From Georgenia faecalis (lineage in GTDB: Bacteria > Actinomycetota > Actinomycetes > Actinomycetales > Actinomycetaceae): a stretch of DNA of 64,000 nt. The stretch is from positions 1,488,001 to 1,552,000 of the forward strand of contig NZ_CP033325.1 in NCBI RefSeq assembly GCF_003710105.1, in the 5' to 3' direction. The notes beneath the pieces were generated by a model. The model searched no databases. It was not told where the DNA came from and saw only the letters and a program-made list of their open reading frames with translations. This document shows, piece after piece, positions 50,581-58,443 of this stretch (its first letter is position 1; the number at the start of each line of letters is the position of its first letter). The position numbers and the translations under genes are program-made.

Positions 50581-51674
50581 GCCACGCCCCCGGCAGCAGG
50601 GCCGGCGCCGTCCCCCCACGCGAGGACGGCGCCGGGGGTGCGGGTGCGGCGAGCCGCCGCCCGGTCCTGCTGCGCTGGGGGCTGCCGCGCGACCCGCGAG
50701 CCGTCGAGCACATCCTCGGGTTCGTCATCTTCACGGTGCTGACGATCGTCGTCACCCGCGCCTACCTCCAGCTCACCGGCTTCCCGCAGGTGGGCGGGGC
50801 CACCCTGCACATCGCGCACGTGCTGTGGGGCGGGCTGCTCATGGCGGTCGCCCTGGTGCTCGCCCTGTCCTTCATCGGGCCGGTGGTGCGGCCGGCGGTG
50901 GCGTTCTTCGGGGGCGTCGGGTTCGGGCTGTTCATCGACGAGGTGGGCAAGTTCCTCACCAAGGACAACGACTACTTCTACCGGCCCGCGCCGATGATCA
51001 TGTACGTGACGCTCATGCTCGTCATGGTCGCCGCGGACTTCCTCCACGGGCGCCGCGCGCACGCCCCCAGCGAGTACCTGGCCGGGGCGGCCGACCACGC
51101 GGTGGCCGGCGTCGCCGGGGGTCTCAGCCCCGAGCGGCGCGCCGACGCCGAGGAGCTCCTCGCGCAGGGGCGGGCCGCGACGGGGGCGGCCGAGGTCGAG
51201 GCGCTGCTCGCCGTCGTCCCCGAGGACCACGCCGAGCTGCCCGACCCGATCGAGAGCACCACCACCAAGATCGCTGAGGCCCTCCGTGGGCTCGTGCGGC
51301 AGGGGTGGACCACGGGGGTCAGCGTGGCCCTCCTCGCGGCCGTGGCGGGCATCGACGCGGCCGTGATCGCCCTCGCGGTCACCGGCGACGGCGATCCGCC
51401 CCGCTGGGCCGTCATCGTCGCCCTTGGCTCGCTGGGGCTGTCCGTGCTGCTCGCCGGGCGGGGCGTGATGCTCCTGCGCCGCGACCGCGCCGAGGCGTTC
51501 CAGTGGCTGCGGGTCGCCATCGTCGTCAACCTCCTCATCACCCTCGTCGCGCTCTTCCGGCTCGACCCGTGGCCGGCGTGCCTCGGCATGGCTGTGGCGG
51601 TGGTGGCGCTCGTCGTGGTGGGCGCGGAGCGGGGGCGGCTCACGCGCGGCGTGGTGGCGCGGGGCGGGAACTGA
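50577..51674 (+). CDS. Multi-helix membrane protein of unknown function, coupled to der
   Basis: A 365-residue protein not recognised to function. A polar N-terminus is followed by about four helices (residues about 45-150: [79 protein letters not shown]). A cytoplasmic stretch of about 100 residues follows ([33 protein letters not shown]), then four more helices. The intramembrane acid/base motif [22 protein letters not shown] is the most distinctive element and may be functional. The ATGA overlap with der makes co-translation certain in layout, though a role in ribosome assembly would be speculative. Confidence 0.7.
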   Translation: MSHAPGSRAGAVPPREDGAGGAGAASRRPVLLRWGLPRDPRAVEHILGFVIFTVLTIVVTRAYLQLTGFPQVGGATLHIAHVLWGGLLMAVALVLALSFIGPVVRPAVAFFGGVGFGLFIDEVGKFLTKDNDYFYRPAPMIMYVTLMLVMVAADFLHGRRAHAPSEYLAGAADHAVAGVAGGLSPERRADAEELLAQGRAATGAAEVEALLAVVPEDHAELPDPIESTTTKIAEALRGLVRQGWTTGVSVALLAAVAGIDAAVIALAVTGDGDPPRWAVIVALGSLGLSVLLAGRGVMLLRRDRAEAFQWLRVAIVVNLLITLVALFRLDPWPACLGMAVAVVALVVVGAERGRLTRGVVARGGN

Positions 51675-51899
51675 CGCTGCGGCTCGTGTCGGGGCTGGAC
51701 GCGGGTGGGGATGATCACAGCCGGGGTGTCGTGGGGGCCCGCCCGGCCGGTCGCGGACCGCGGGTTTCAGCGGTTTGGCGGGCTCGGGGGTCTGGCGAAA
51801 CCGGCGGTAGGTCGGGCCGGATGCGGCGGGGGAGCGGGCCGGTTTCCGACCACGGCTCCGGCTGGGGTAGTCTCATCCCGGCCCGCTGAGCGGGTCGAA

Positions 51900-51973
<74 letters not shown>

Positions 51974-51993
51974 CACAGAGAACGTGCTGGTGA

Positions 51994-52038
51994 GAGGCTC
52001 GTAGGCGGACTTCCTGAGGTCCGCTGCGGGCCTCTTTT
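51994..52038 (+). terminator. Terminator downstream of tRNA-Pro
   Basis: GAGGC (51994-51998) pairs with GCCTC (52030-52034), enclosing an inner hairpin GCGGAC (52005-52010) / GTCCGC (52019-52024), and TTTT follows at 52035-52038. A rare T-tract terminator in this GC-rich sequence. Confidence 0.65.
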
Positions 52039-52043
52039 CTTGC

Positions 52044-52067
52044 GTTGACACCAGTTTTGACACCAAT
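52044..52067. repeat. 12-bp-period direct repeat GTTGACACCAGT / TTTGACACCAAT
   Basis: Two adjacent 12-bp units, 9/12 identical, between tRNA-Pro and the integrase remnant. The placement and spacing resemble arm-type integrase binding sites beside an attachment site. A similar 12-bp-period array lies at 62259-62294 at the far end of the island. Confidence 0.45.
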
Positions 52068-52099
52068 CGGTCCGCTGAGGCGCCGGCCGGGCTGGCGTG

Positions 52100-52432
52100 T
52101 CACTGGGGCGTCGGCGCCCCGCCGCCGGTGAGGGCCGAGCTCAGCCTGGCGAGCGCGTCGCGGGCGGCCTCGGGCGTCACGTGCCCGTAGATGTCGGCGG
52201 TGATGGTGATCGAGGAGTGCCCGAGGATGTCGGAGACGACCTTGAGGGGCACGCCGTTGAGGAGCATGACGGTCGCCGCCGTGTGGCGCAGCGTGTGCAG
52301 CCCGACGTCCGGAAGCCCCGCCCGCGCGGCTGCCACCTTGAGGGCGCGCAGGGCGTTGCGGGGATCGCAGGGCGGCCCCCACTCGGTGGTGAAGACGAAG
52401 CCGGTGTCTGTCCACCACGGCTCGGCGGCCCG
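52100..52432 (-). pseudogene. Tyrosine integrase remnant (C-terminal catalytic part)
   Basis: About 110 codons in frame: PWWTDTGFVFTTEWGPPCDPRN, then HTLRHTAATVMLLNGVPLKVVSDILGHSSITITADIYGHV with the second Arg, both His and the Tyr of a tyrosine recombinase. The N-terminal DNA-binding domains and the first catalytic Arg are missing; upstream of 52432 the sequence switches to an IS256-type fragment. It lies 127 bp from tRNA-Pro and ends toward it, as integrases of tRNA-inserted elements do. Not functional as it stands. Confidence 0.8.
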
Positions 52433-52569
52433 CTCGTGATGGCCACGAGCTTGTCGCGGGTGCCGTTGCGCTGGGTCGTACGGGTCGCGGTTCGTTCGTG
52501 TGGGGCGGCGCCGATGAACGCCGTCGCCGCGGCGTCGACGAGGGCTTGCTTCATGCGGTGGCACCTCAA
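52433..52569 (-). pseudogene. IS256 (mutator)-family transposase N-terminal fragment
   Basis: The frame reads MKQALVDAAATAFIGAAPHE then RTATRTTQRNGTRDKLVA, matching the N-terminal GAxxHERxxxRxxxRNGxRDK block of IS256/mutator transposases. It is cut at about 52436 where integrase sequence begins in another frame. The catalytic DDE domain is absent. The sequence upstream (52570-52640) could be the left end of the element; no full terminal repeat pair can be seen. Confidence 0.6.
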
Positions 52570-52805
52570 CGTCCGGGACCGACACGGTCACCGAAGCCAG
52601 GGGCCCGAACTACACCACTCCGGGGGCCTCACCCGTTGCCGGATTCGTTTGCGCGCCCACGACGGCCGCAATGCGCTCCCCTGAAGAGCAGTCGGGCCCA
52701 GGGGGGTGCTGCCTGCGGCGATGCTGAGGGTATCGCCCACAACGAGGAAGCCTCCCGGCCTCGCGCTGCCCTGCACGGAAGGTCATGAGGGTGGGTGCGA
52801 GCTTC

Positions 52806-53483
52806 CTAAGATCCGCTGTCGGCCCATGCTCTCTCGATGGCGTCTAGGACGCGGTCGAGACCATACCCGTACTCGTCGACGTACTGGTATCCCGCCGCCA
52901 TGACGTGGTCGTTCACGAATTCGGCAAGGTTGGGGTACTCGTTGAGCGGAAAGGGCTCGAACATGTCATTGGCCATTGCGGTCATGTCCGCCGGGGTCTC
53001 AACCGCCATCCGGACCTGCGTCATAGCGAAACCGTAGATGTAGCTGTCCAGCAGAGAGTACGCGTGCGCAACCATCGCGACGTCGAACCCGGCGCTGCGG
53101 AGTTTGCCGATCACCGCGTCATGGTGTCGCAGGTTCGCCTGCCCCGGATGCCGCCGCGACTCCATCAGGCCGATGGCCCAGGGGTGCCGCGTCAGCACGT
53201 CGCGCATCGACAAGCCGCGCTCGCGCATGGCGGTCTTCCAGTCGGCACCCCCCGAGGGCAGCACGACTTCACCGAACACGACGTCGATCATCGCGTCGAT
53301 AAGGTCTTCGCGGTTGGCGACGTGACGGTAGAGCGCCATCGGCGCCACCTTCAGCACCCCGGCGAGGCCACGCATGCTGAGGCCTTCCAACCCGACGGTG
53401 TCGGCGTGAGAGATCGCGGCGCGGAGCACGCGCTCCCGGGTCAACGGGGCATGTCCGGACGCACGGTTTTTCGAGGTTGTCAC
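52806..53483 (-). CDS. TetR/AcrR-family repressor
   Basis: A 225-residue regulator with an N-terminal helix-turn-helix (LTRERVLRAAISHADTVGLEGLSMRGLAGVLKVAPMALYRHVANREDLIDAMID, residues 14-67) and a tetracycline-repressor-like C-terminal ligand domain. The GTG start at 53483 has AAGGAG upstream. It is divergent from a DUF4386 membrane protein and an MDR reductase, with palindromic sequence in the shared promoter, so it probably represses them in the absence of a small ligand. GC is visibly lower than the core genes. Confidence 0.88.
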   Translation of the reverse strand: MTTSKNRASGHAPLTRERVLRAAISHADTVGLEGLSMRGLAGVLKVAPMALYRHVANREDLIDAMIDVVFGEVVLPSGGADWKTAMRERGLSMRDVLTRHPWAIGLMESRRHPGQANLRHHDAVIGKLRSAGFDVAMVAHAYSLLDSYIYGFAMTQVRMAVETPADMTAMANDMFEPFPLNEYPNLAEFVNDHVMAAGYQYVDEYGYGLDRVLDAIERAWADSGS

Positions 53484-53538
53484 CGGCCGATTCTCCTTCG
53501 TAGCTCCAAGGTCTTCGGACTGCGACGCTATTGACGAG

Positions 53539-53572
53539 CGTACAGCGTACGCACCAGTGTATACGGTGTACT
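53539..53572. promoter_or_regulatory. Probable TetR operator(s) between the repressor and DUF4386 genes
   Basis: CGTAC-AGC-GTACG (53539-53551) is a perfect 5-bp inverted repeat, and AGTGTATACGGTGTACT (53556-53572) is an imperfect one around GTATAC. Both lie in the 125-bp divergent promoter, where a TetR protein would act on both directions. Confidence 0.5.
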
Positions 53573-53608
53573 CATCCCAAAGGCCTCCGCGAGCAGAAGG
53601 AGGGCGCC

Positions 53609-54427
53609 ATGAGCGTCCAAAGCAGCATCTTCACCGAACAACCCCCCGGCGTTCCTCCCACCGATCTCAAGCGCCTCGGCCGCGTCGCGGGCATCCTCTA
53701 CCTCGCGGTCGCAATCACCGGCGGGTTCTCCGAGGGCTACTTGGGACCCTCCCTTTACGTCGCAGGAGATGCGGGAGCCACGTCAGGGAACCTGGCAGCC
53801 AACCCTGGACTGGTCCGGCTCGGGGTGGTCGCTCATCTTGCGGACGCGGTCTTCTTCGTTCTGACCGCCGTGACTCTCTACGTGCTGCTCAAACACGTCG
53901 GCAAACACGCTGCCCGCCTGATGGTGCTCCCGGTGGTGATCGCGGCCGGCATCAAGGCCACGAGCACCGTCTTCATGTTCGTTGCCCTGCAGGCAGCGAC
54001 CACCGACACCTACGTGACGGCGTTCGGAGAAGCCGAGACAGATGCACTCGTGCTGCTCTTACTGGAGATCGAGCACTACGGCATCCGCGCTGCCCAGGTG
54101 TTCTTCGCCTTGTGGCTGACGCCCCTGGGTTACCTCGCCTACCGGTCGCGGCTGTTTCCCAAGCCCCTCGGCATCGTCCTCGTCGTGGCGACGGTCAGCT
54201 ACCTGGCAGACGTGGTCGTCGCCTTCCTCTTCCCCGACCTCGCGGGACAGATTCACGTCTTCTTCACGATCGTCCCCGCAATCGCGGAAATCTGGTTGCT
54301 CGGCTACCTACTGACCGTCGGCGTCCGCACCCCGCGCGCCGCACTGCACCCAGATAAGTCACAAGACGACGATCGCCAACCGCCGACCCCAAACACCGCA
54401 TCGCTGCGACCAAGGAGCCAGCCATGA
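53609..54427 (+). CDS. DUF4386 membrane protein
   Basis: A 272-residue membrane protein with about six helices and the N-terminal RLGRVAGILYLAVAITGGFSEGYLG, and later ANPGLVRLGVVAHLADAVFFVLTAVTLYVLLK, matching DUF4386. Function unknown. The ATG at 53609 has AAGGAGG upstream. The soluble tail (last 35 residues) is Asp/Pro/Arg-rich. It overlaps the MDR reductase by 4 bp (ATGA), a pairing seen often for DUF4386 with quinone-reductase-like genes under TetR control. Confidence 0.82.
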   Translation: MSVQSSIFTEQPPGVPPTDLKRLGRVAGILYLAVAITGGFSEGYLGPSLYVAGDAGATSGNLAANPGLVRLGVVAHLADAVFFVLTAVTLYVLLKHVGKHAARLMVLPVVIAAGIKATSTVFMFVALQAATTDTYVTAFGEAETDALVLLLLEIEHYGIRAAQVFFALWLTPLGYLAYRSRLFPKPLGIVLVVATVSYLADVVVAFLFPDLAGQIHVFFTIVPAIAEIWLLGYLLTVGVRTPRAALHPDKSQDDDRQPPTPNTASLRPRSQP

Positions 54428-55521
54428 CAACCGTCAACATCACGCCGGCATCGCCCTTTCCGAAGCGCGGTCGCCCGTTCGAGTGGAAGCCGGTCCACTA
54501 CGGTCCGACCATGAGAGCGATCGTCCAGAGCGGCTACGGCTCCGTCGACCGTCTCAACCTGAGCGATGTCCCCCGGCCGGAGCCGGCCGAGGACGAGGTG
54601 TTGGTCCGGGTCCGGGCAGCCTCCGTGCATCCGGATGTGTGGCACGTCGTCGCTGGCCGGCCGGTGGTGCTCCGGCTTATGGGCTCCGGGATCAGACGCC
54701 CCCATGAGCGAGTGCCCGGGACCGACGTCGCTGGGGTGGTGGAGTCTGTCGGCAGCGCGGTGACCAGGTTCAAGCCGGGTGACGCGGTTTTCGGGGAGAC
54801 CGTTCGCGGTGTTCAGTGGAGCAACGGCGGTGCATTCGCCGAGTACGCCACCGCCCCCGAGGAAGGGGTGGCGCTCAAGCCTTCCGGCGTCAGCTTCGAG
54901 GAGGCGGCCGCGGTGCCGACCGCCGGGCTCATCGCTCTGAACAACCTGCCGCAGCACCGGGTGCCCTCCGGGTCGCGAGTCTTGGTCAACGGTGCCGCGG
55001 GAGGCGTCGGCGCGATCGCTGTACAGCTCGCCAAGGCCTACGGCGCGCAGGTCACCGGTGTCGACCACGCGAGCAAGCTCGCACTCGTGCGGTCCCTGGG
55101 CGCGGACCGAGTCATCGACTACACGTCAGAGGACTTCACGCGCAGCGGTGAGCAGTGGAACCTTATCTTCGACGTGCCCGGCAACCACTCCTTCGGGGCC
55201 ATACGCCGTGCACTGCACCCGCGGGGGAGCTACGTCCTGATCGGGCACGACGCATTCGGCGCGATCGGGCACCGCTGGCTCGGCAGCATCCCGCGCCTCC
55301 TGGGACTAGTGGCGCGCTCGGCCGTGTCCCCCCAGTTACGCGGCGGGTCCTTCGCGTCATCAGACAAGCGGCAGTCGCTGGGCACGCTGGCGGGCCTCAT
55401 GGAGACGGGACAAGTGCGCGTAGTGCTCGACTCGATCTTCTCCCTGGACCAGGTGCCAGAGGCGATGCGCCACCTCATGTCCGGCCAGCCGCTAGGACGG
55501 GTCGTCGTCCGCATCGACTGA
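54424..55521 (+). CDS. Zinc-free MDR-family NAD(P)-dependent reductase (quinone oxidoreductase-like)
   Basis: A 365-residue medium-chain dehydrogenase/reductase. The GroES-like N-terminal domain (AIVQSGYGSVDRLNLSDVPRPEPAEDEVLVRVRAASVHPDVWHV) lacks the structural-zinc Cys cluster. The Rossmann domain has VLVNGAAGGVGAIAVQLAKAYGAQVTGVDHASKLALVRSLGADRVIDY. It probably reduces quinones or enones. A 28-residue leader precedes the usual start; an internal ATG at 54511 is an alternative. It is the second gene of the TetR-controlled pair. Confidence 0.85.
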   Translation: MTTVNITPASPFPKRGRPFEWKPVHYGPTMRAIVQSGYGSVDRLNLSDVPRPEPAEDEVLVRVRAASVHPDVWHVVAGRPVVLRLMGSGIRRPHERVPGTDVAGVVESVGSAVTRFKPGDAVFGETVRGVQWSNGGAFAEYATAPEEGVALKPSGVSFEEAAAVPTAGLIALNNLPQHRVPSGSRVLVNGAAGGVGAIAVQLAKAYGAQVTGVDHASKLALVRSLGADRVIDYTSEDFTRSGEQWNLIFDVPGNHSFGAIRRALHPRGSYVLIGHDAFGAIGHRWLGSIPRLLGLVARSAVSPQLRGGSFASSDKRQSLGTLAGLMETGQVRVVLDSIFSLDQVPEAMRHLMSGQPLGRVVVRID

Positions 55522-55633
55522 GCACGTACCGACCCGGCTCAAGGCGGTGCATGCGCGCCGGGGGATGACGCTGACGGAGGTCGCTGAGCAGACGGGCATT
55601 TCCAAGAGCAGTGCCACCTCGGCCCGCGGGTAG
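55520..55633 (+). pseudogene. Truncated XRE-family regulator
   Basis: Directly after the MDR stop, another frame reads VPTRLKAVHARRGMTLTEVA then EQTGISKSSATSARG and a stop. The first part is the start of an XRE helix-turn-helix regulator (LKAVRARRGMTLTEVAEQTGISKSTLSRLE in relatives); the last residues fit a frameshift inside that motif. No continuation follows. The stretch 55634-55770 holds nothing recognisable. Confidence 0.5.
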
Positions 55634-55770
55634 GAGTGCACGTCGAGGACCCCGACCGACGTCCTGGGACACGCTCCGTCATGTGAATGTCGCTCCGAGC
55701 GCGGGCCTCGTATTGAGACACGCCCCGCTCACACCCCCGGACCCGATTGGTGGATCAGGGCTCGGAGATG

Positions 55771-56598
55771 CTACCCAAATCCGTAGCCATCGCCATCGTG
55801 CCAACGGCCGCCGCCGTCGCCGTCGGCGCCCTCACCGGGAACCCACGGGTTGTTCCCGTCGGACTCGGTGACGGCAATCTTCGCGTCCCGGACGGCGTCC
55901 CGCTCAAGGTATTCCACGCCTGATCCCACGACGCCCCCGACCACAGCTGCTCCCGCGGTGGCACCCGCAGTCGCAGCCCCACCCGCCGGCCCGCCGAGGA
56001 CCGCCACGACTCCAACCGCCGCGAAACCAGACAGAGCACCGACGACCGCGCCTGTCACGTCCTCCTCGAGGACCTCCCCCCAGTCAACATCGCCTCCCCC
56101 ATCGGTATCGCCACCGTCGTCCTCGGAACTCGCCGAAAGTGTCGTCTCAGCCGACGACGCGGCGAAGCCGGGCAGGAGTTCGCCCAAGAATTGCTCAAGT
56201 TCATTGGTGATCTCCGGCCGCCTCACCGCGGCTATCGACCGCTTGAGGTCATCGACATCCTTCGCGTCGTGGCCAGCGCTAATGACCGCGGTGACGTAGC
56301 GCTTCCATGGTCGCGCGAGCGGGAGCCGCTCAAGCGCCCCGGGCTCGCGGATCTGAGCCGAGAACTCACTCAGCGCCTGCGGCGCTAGTGCGAGCCGATC
56401 GTCCGCAATCAGCCCAACCTCGTAGGACAACCAGCACGCATGCCGGAGCAGCCCGGAGTAAGGCAACCCATTATGGATTGCGGGGATCAACTGCCCCATC
56501 GCTACCTCGTGAATGCGAATCACGTCAGCTGCGCTGAGCATCTGCACCGTGGACTTCCCTGGGGCGGGACGGACTCTCGCCGATTCCGACGTCGACAT
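55771..56598 (-). CDS. Hypothetical protein with glycine-zipper helix and Gly/Asp tail
   Basis: A 275-residue protein that is not recognised. Residues 1-145 look helical and soluble (VQMLSAADVIRIHEVAMGQLIPAIHNGLPYSG...LARPWKRYVTAVISAGHDAKDVDDLKRSIAAVRRPEITNELEQFLGELLPGF). Residues 148-178 are an acidic Ser/Asp/Gly linker. Residues 180-230 are a long Gly/Ala/Val helix with regular small residues (VVGALSGFAAVGVVAVLGGPAGGAATAGATAGAAVVGGVVGSG), as in glycine-zipper or pore-forming domains. The tail is Gly/Asp/Trp-rich. GC is low for the window. It could be a membrane-active or contact-dependent effector, but no immunity gene is identified. Confidence 0.55.
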   Translation of the reverse strand: MSTSESARVRPAPGKSTVQMLSAADVIRIHEVAMGQLIPAIHNGLPYSGLLRHACWLSYEVGLIADDRLALAPQALSEFSAQIREPGALERLPLARPWKRYVTAVISAGHDAKDVDDLKRSIAAVRRPEITNELEQFLGELLPGFAASSAETTLSASSEDDGGDTDGGGDVDWGEVLEEDVTGAVVGALSGFAAVGVVAVLGGPAGGAATAGATAGAAVVGGVVGSGVEYLERDAVRDAKIAVTESDGNNPWVPGEGADGDGGGRWHDGDGYGFG

Positions 56599-56817
56599 GG
56601 CTTACTGCCTTTCGTTCAGCGGCGCCAAGACGGCCACCGCATACGTCATCCCCATGGTCGACTGGCGCTTGCTGGAGATGTCCCTCCGCTTGGACAGCGG
56701 TGTGGGCAGACTGGAGTACCCGATCGGGCTATCGGCTGACCGTCCACGGACTTCCCACTGCAAAACGGGGGACTGCTGCACGAGGAGGCGACCCCTGCCC
56801 TGAGCCACTGGCCGCAG

Positions 56818-57168
56818 GTGTGCGCTTCGATCACCGAGCGCCACCTCGCCGTCCCGATAGAGGAGGTGTGGGCAGCGATCACCGAACCCGAGCGCCTTGG
56901 CTGGTGCCCACCGATGGCCGCGAAGATCACCGCGAGGCCATTCGGCACCCCGGCCCTTCCACGTCTCCACCAGACCGGAGACCCAACGGACGGACGCGAA
57001 GCCCGTTACCTAGTCGACGGCCCGCCCCTCATCCGGCTCCTGCAGTGGCGCGGCGAGCGGGCTGTGACCTTTGAGACGCGTAATGTGCGCCGATCGCTGC
57101 GGCCTGGTGATCGCGGCGGTTATGTTGGCAGGGAGGAATCCCAGACGGAGGGGGTCACACGGTGGTGA
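56818..57168 (+). pseudogene. Possible SRPBCC/AHSA1-like remnant
   Basis: The frame starts ITERHLAVPIEEVWAAITEPERLG, which fits the N-terminus of SRPBCC (AHSA1/START-like) proteins; further on GDPTDGREARYLVDGPPLIRLLQWRGERAVTFE resembles the later strands of the same fold. The piece between is not convincing, and a neighbouring frame carries WLVPTDGRED, which would fit better after PERL. This points to frameshift decay. There is no good start codon or ribosome binding site. The rest of the gap 56599-57161 holds no recognisable gene. Confidence 0.35.
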
Positions 57169-57614
57169 CGACGGGTACCGATAGGTCGGCCGTACATCGG
57201 CGGTCGCGCTTGAAGTCAGCGATCGCTGGGGCGGCGATCGCTTTGCTTGCCGTACCACTGACGAATGAGCTCGCGCGGAACTGGGTGTACTTCTCCGCGG
57301 ACCAGCCGTACAGCGAGTCCTACTTGATCTCGATAGCGGTGTTCACCGCTGTCGCCGCGCTTCTCGGCTCGCGGTACCCCAGGGTGGGTTTGTGGACCGG
57401 CGGCGCATCCACCTGTCTGGTGGCACTTGGACTAGCGATTGGGGCGCCGGAGGACGGAGTGGTCCCTGCGTTGCCCGGCATGCTTGGGTGGCTCGCACGC
57501 TTCGGCCACGACCTTGCTGTCGTCGTGGCCACTGGCGCACTTCTAGCAGCTGCTGCCGGCTCACTGCTTCGCACGCGCGTCAGTTTGCGGACGCGGGCTC
57601 CAGACAAGGCGTGA
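57162..57614 (+). CDS. Small four-helix membrane protein, unknown function
   Basis: A 150-residue protein with hydrophobic helices at about residues 20-36, 54-69, 78-96 and 112-135 and a basic C-terminus. The GTG start has GGAGGGGG about 9 nt upstream. No family was recognised. It lies alone between a decayed fragment and a TetR gene within the island. The 200 bp after it (57615-57814) show no feature. Confidence 0.55.
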   Translation: MVTTGTDRSAVHRRSRLKSAIAGAAIALLAVPLTNELARNWVYFSADQPYSESYLISIAVFTAVAALLGSRYPRVGLWTGGASTCLVALGLAIGAPEDGVVPALPGMLGWLARFGHDLAVVVATGALLAAAAGSLLRTRVSLRTRAPDKA

Positions 57615-57814
57615 GCCGCTGGGCTGACCGCGAGCCGCCTGCGACTTCCGGCGAGGCGAGCCGCAGTAGTCGACTGGAGCTGTGCGTGCCAGGCAGCGTC
57701 AGCGCGCGGGTCGACCGCGGGCGCACAGCGGCATGAGCGCGTACCAGCCCAGCGTGCGACCGGCGGCACGGTCGCGAACCGGCGGCACGCTGGTGCGCGG
57801 GTGATCGCGGACGA

Positions 57815-58357
57815 TCAGGCCAGCGCGCCCTTCATCACCAGGTCGAGGAACGGTCGGACGTCGGTGTCGTCGTGCCGGGCGATGCGGTGCAGGATGAGTC
57901 CTTCGCAGCACGCCATCAGGGCCCCGGCGGAGGTGTGGGGGTCACGGGCACCCAGGCCGCGTAAGACAGGTTCGAGGGCGGCCGCGAACAGGGCCCGGCC
58001 ATGCCACAGGGCGTCGCGCAGGGATGGGTCGTGGCTCGCCTCCATGAACAGGACGAGCCGCGCCGTCGTCTCCGTCCGCTGGTCGCGGGTGACGCGGTCG
58101 ACGAGCGCCACCAGGGCGTCGAGGAACTCGTCGGCCGACTTGGGAGCGAACGCCGGGCCGGCGGCGGCCATCTCCTGCTCGACGATGGCACCCGCCACCC
58201 CGTTGAGCAGGGCGTCGCGAGTTCGGAAGTAGTTCGACGTCGACCCTTGTGGCAGCTGTGCATGCTGGTCGATTCGCCGATGGGTCAGCGCCTTCAGGCC
58301 TTGGGTACCGAGCAGCTCGACGGCGGCATCGAGGGCGCGGTCACGGAGCGACGTCAC
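57815..58357 (-). CDS. TetR-family repressor, divergent from an SDR
   Basis: A 180-residue regulator with the helix-turn-helix RDRALDAAVELLGTQGLKALTHRRIDQHAQLPQGSTSNYFRTRDALLNGV. The GTG at 58357 is preferred over one at 58366, because TATAGT (reverse strand of 58365-58370) lies exactly 7 nt before it, giving a leaderless promoter; the earlier GTG would lie inside that box. A perfect palindrome covers the -10. It probably controls itself and the divergent short-chain dehydrogenase. Confidence 0.85.
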   Translation of the reverse strand: MTSLRDRALDAAVELLGTQGLKALTHRRIDQHAQLPQGSTSNYFRTRDALLNGVAGAIVEQEMAAAGPAFAPKSADEFLDALVALVDRVTRDQRTETTARLVLFMEASHDPSLRDALWHGRALFAAALEPVLRGLGARDPHTSAGALMACCEGLILHRIARHDDTDVRPFLDLVMKGALA

Positions 58358-58361
58358 GCTG

Positions 58362-58381
58362 GTCACTATAAAGGTAGTGAC
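58362..58381. promoter_or_regulatory. Palindromic operator overlapping the tetR promoter
   Basis: GTCACTA (58362-58368) and TAGTGAC (58375-58381) form a perfect inverted repeat with a 6-nt spacer. It covers the TATAGT -10 box of the divergent TetR gene. A likely autoregulatory site. Confidence 0.6.
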
Positions 58382-58386
58382 ACCGC

Positions 58387-58400
58387 ACTACGACAGTAGT
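58387..58400. promoter_or_regulatory. Second palindrome in the TetR/SDR promoter
   Basis: ACTAC (58387-58391) and GTAGT (58396-58400) form an inverted repeat with a 4-nt spacer. The half-site ACTA/TAGT is shared with the first operator, so both may bind the same TetR dimer, this one toward the SDR gene. Confidence 0.45.
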
Positions 58401-58443
58401 ACGTTGGTCGTGCTGGGCAAGACGGCGAAGGAGAGCGGCGACC

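Noticed and set aside
52498-52788. Forward frame in the gap after the IS256 fragment
   Set aside because: Opposite strand of the fragment and non-coding remainder; no motif or start signal.
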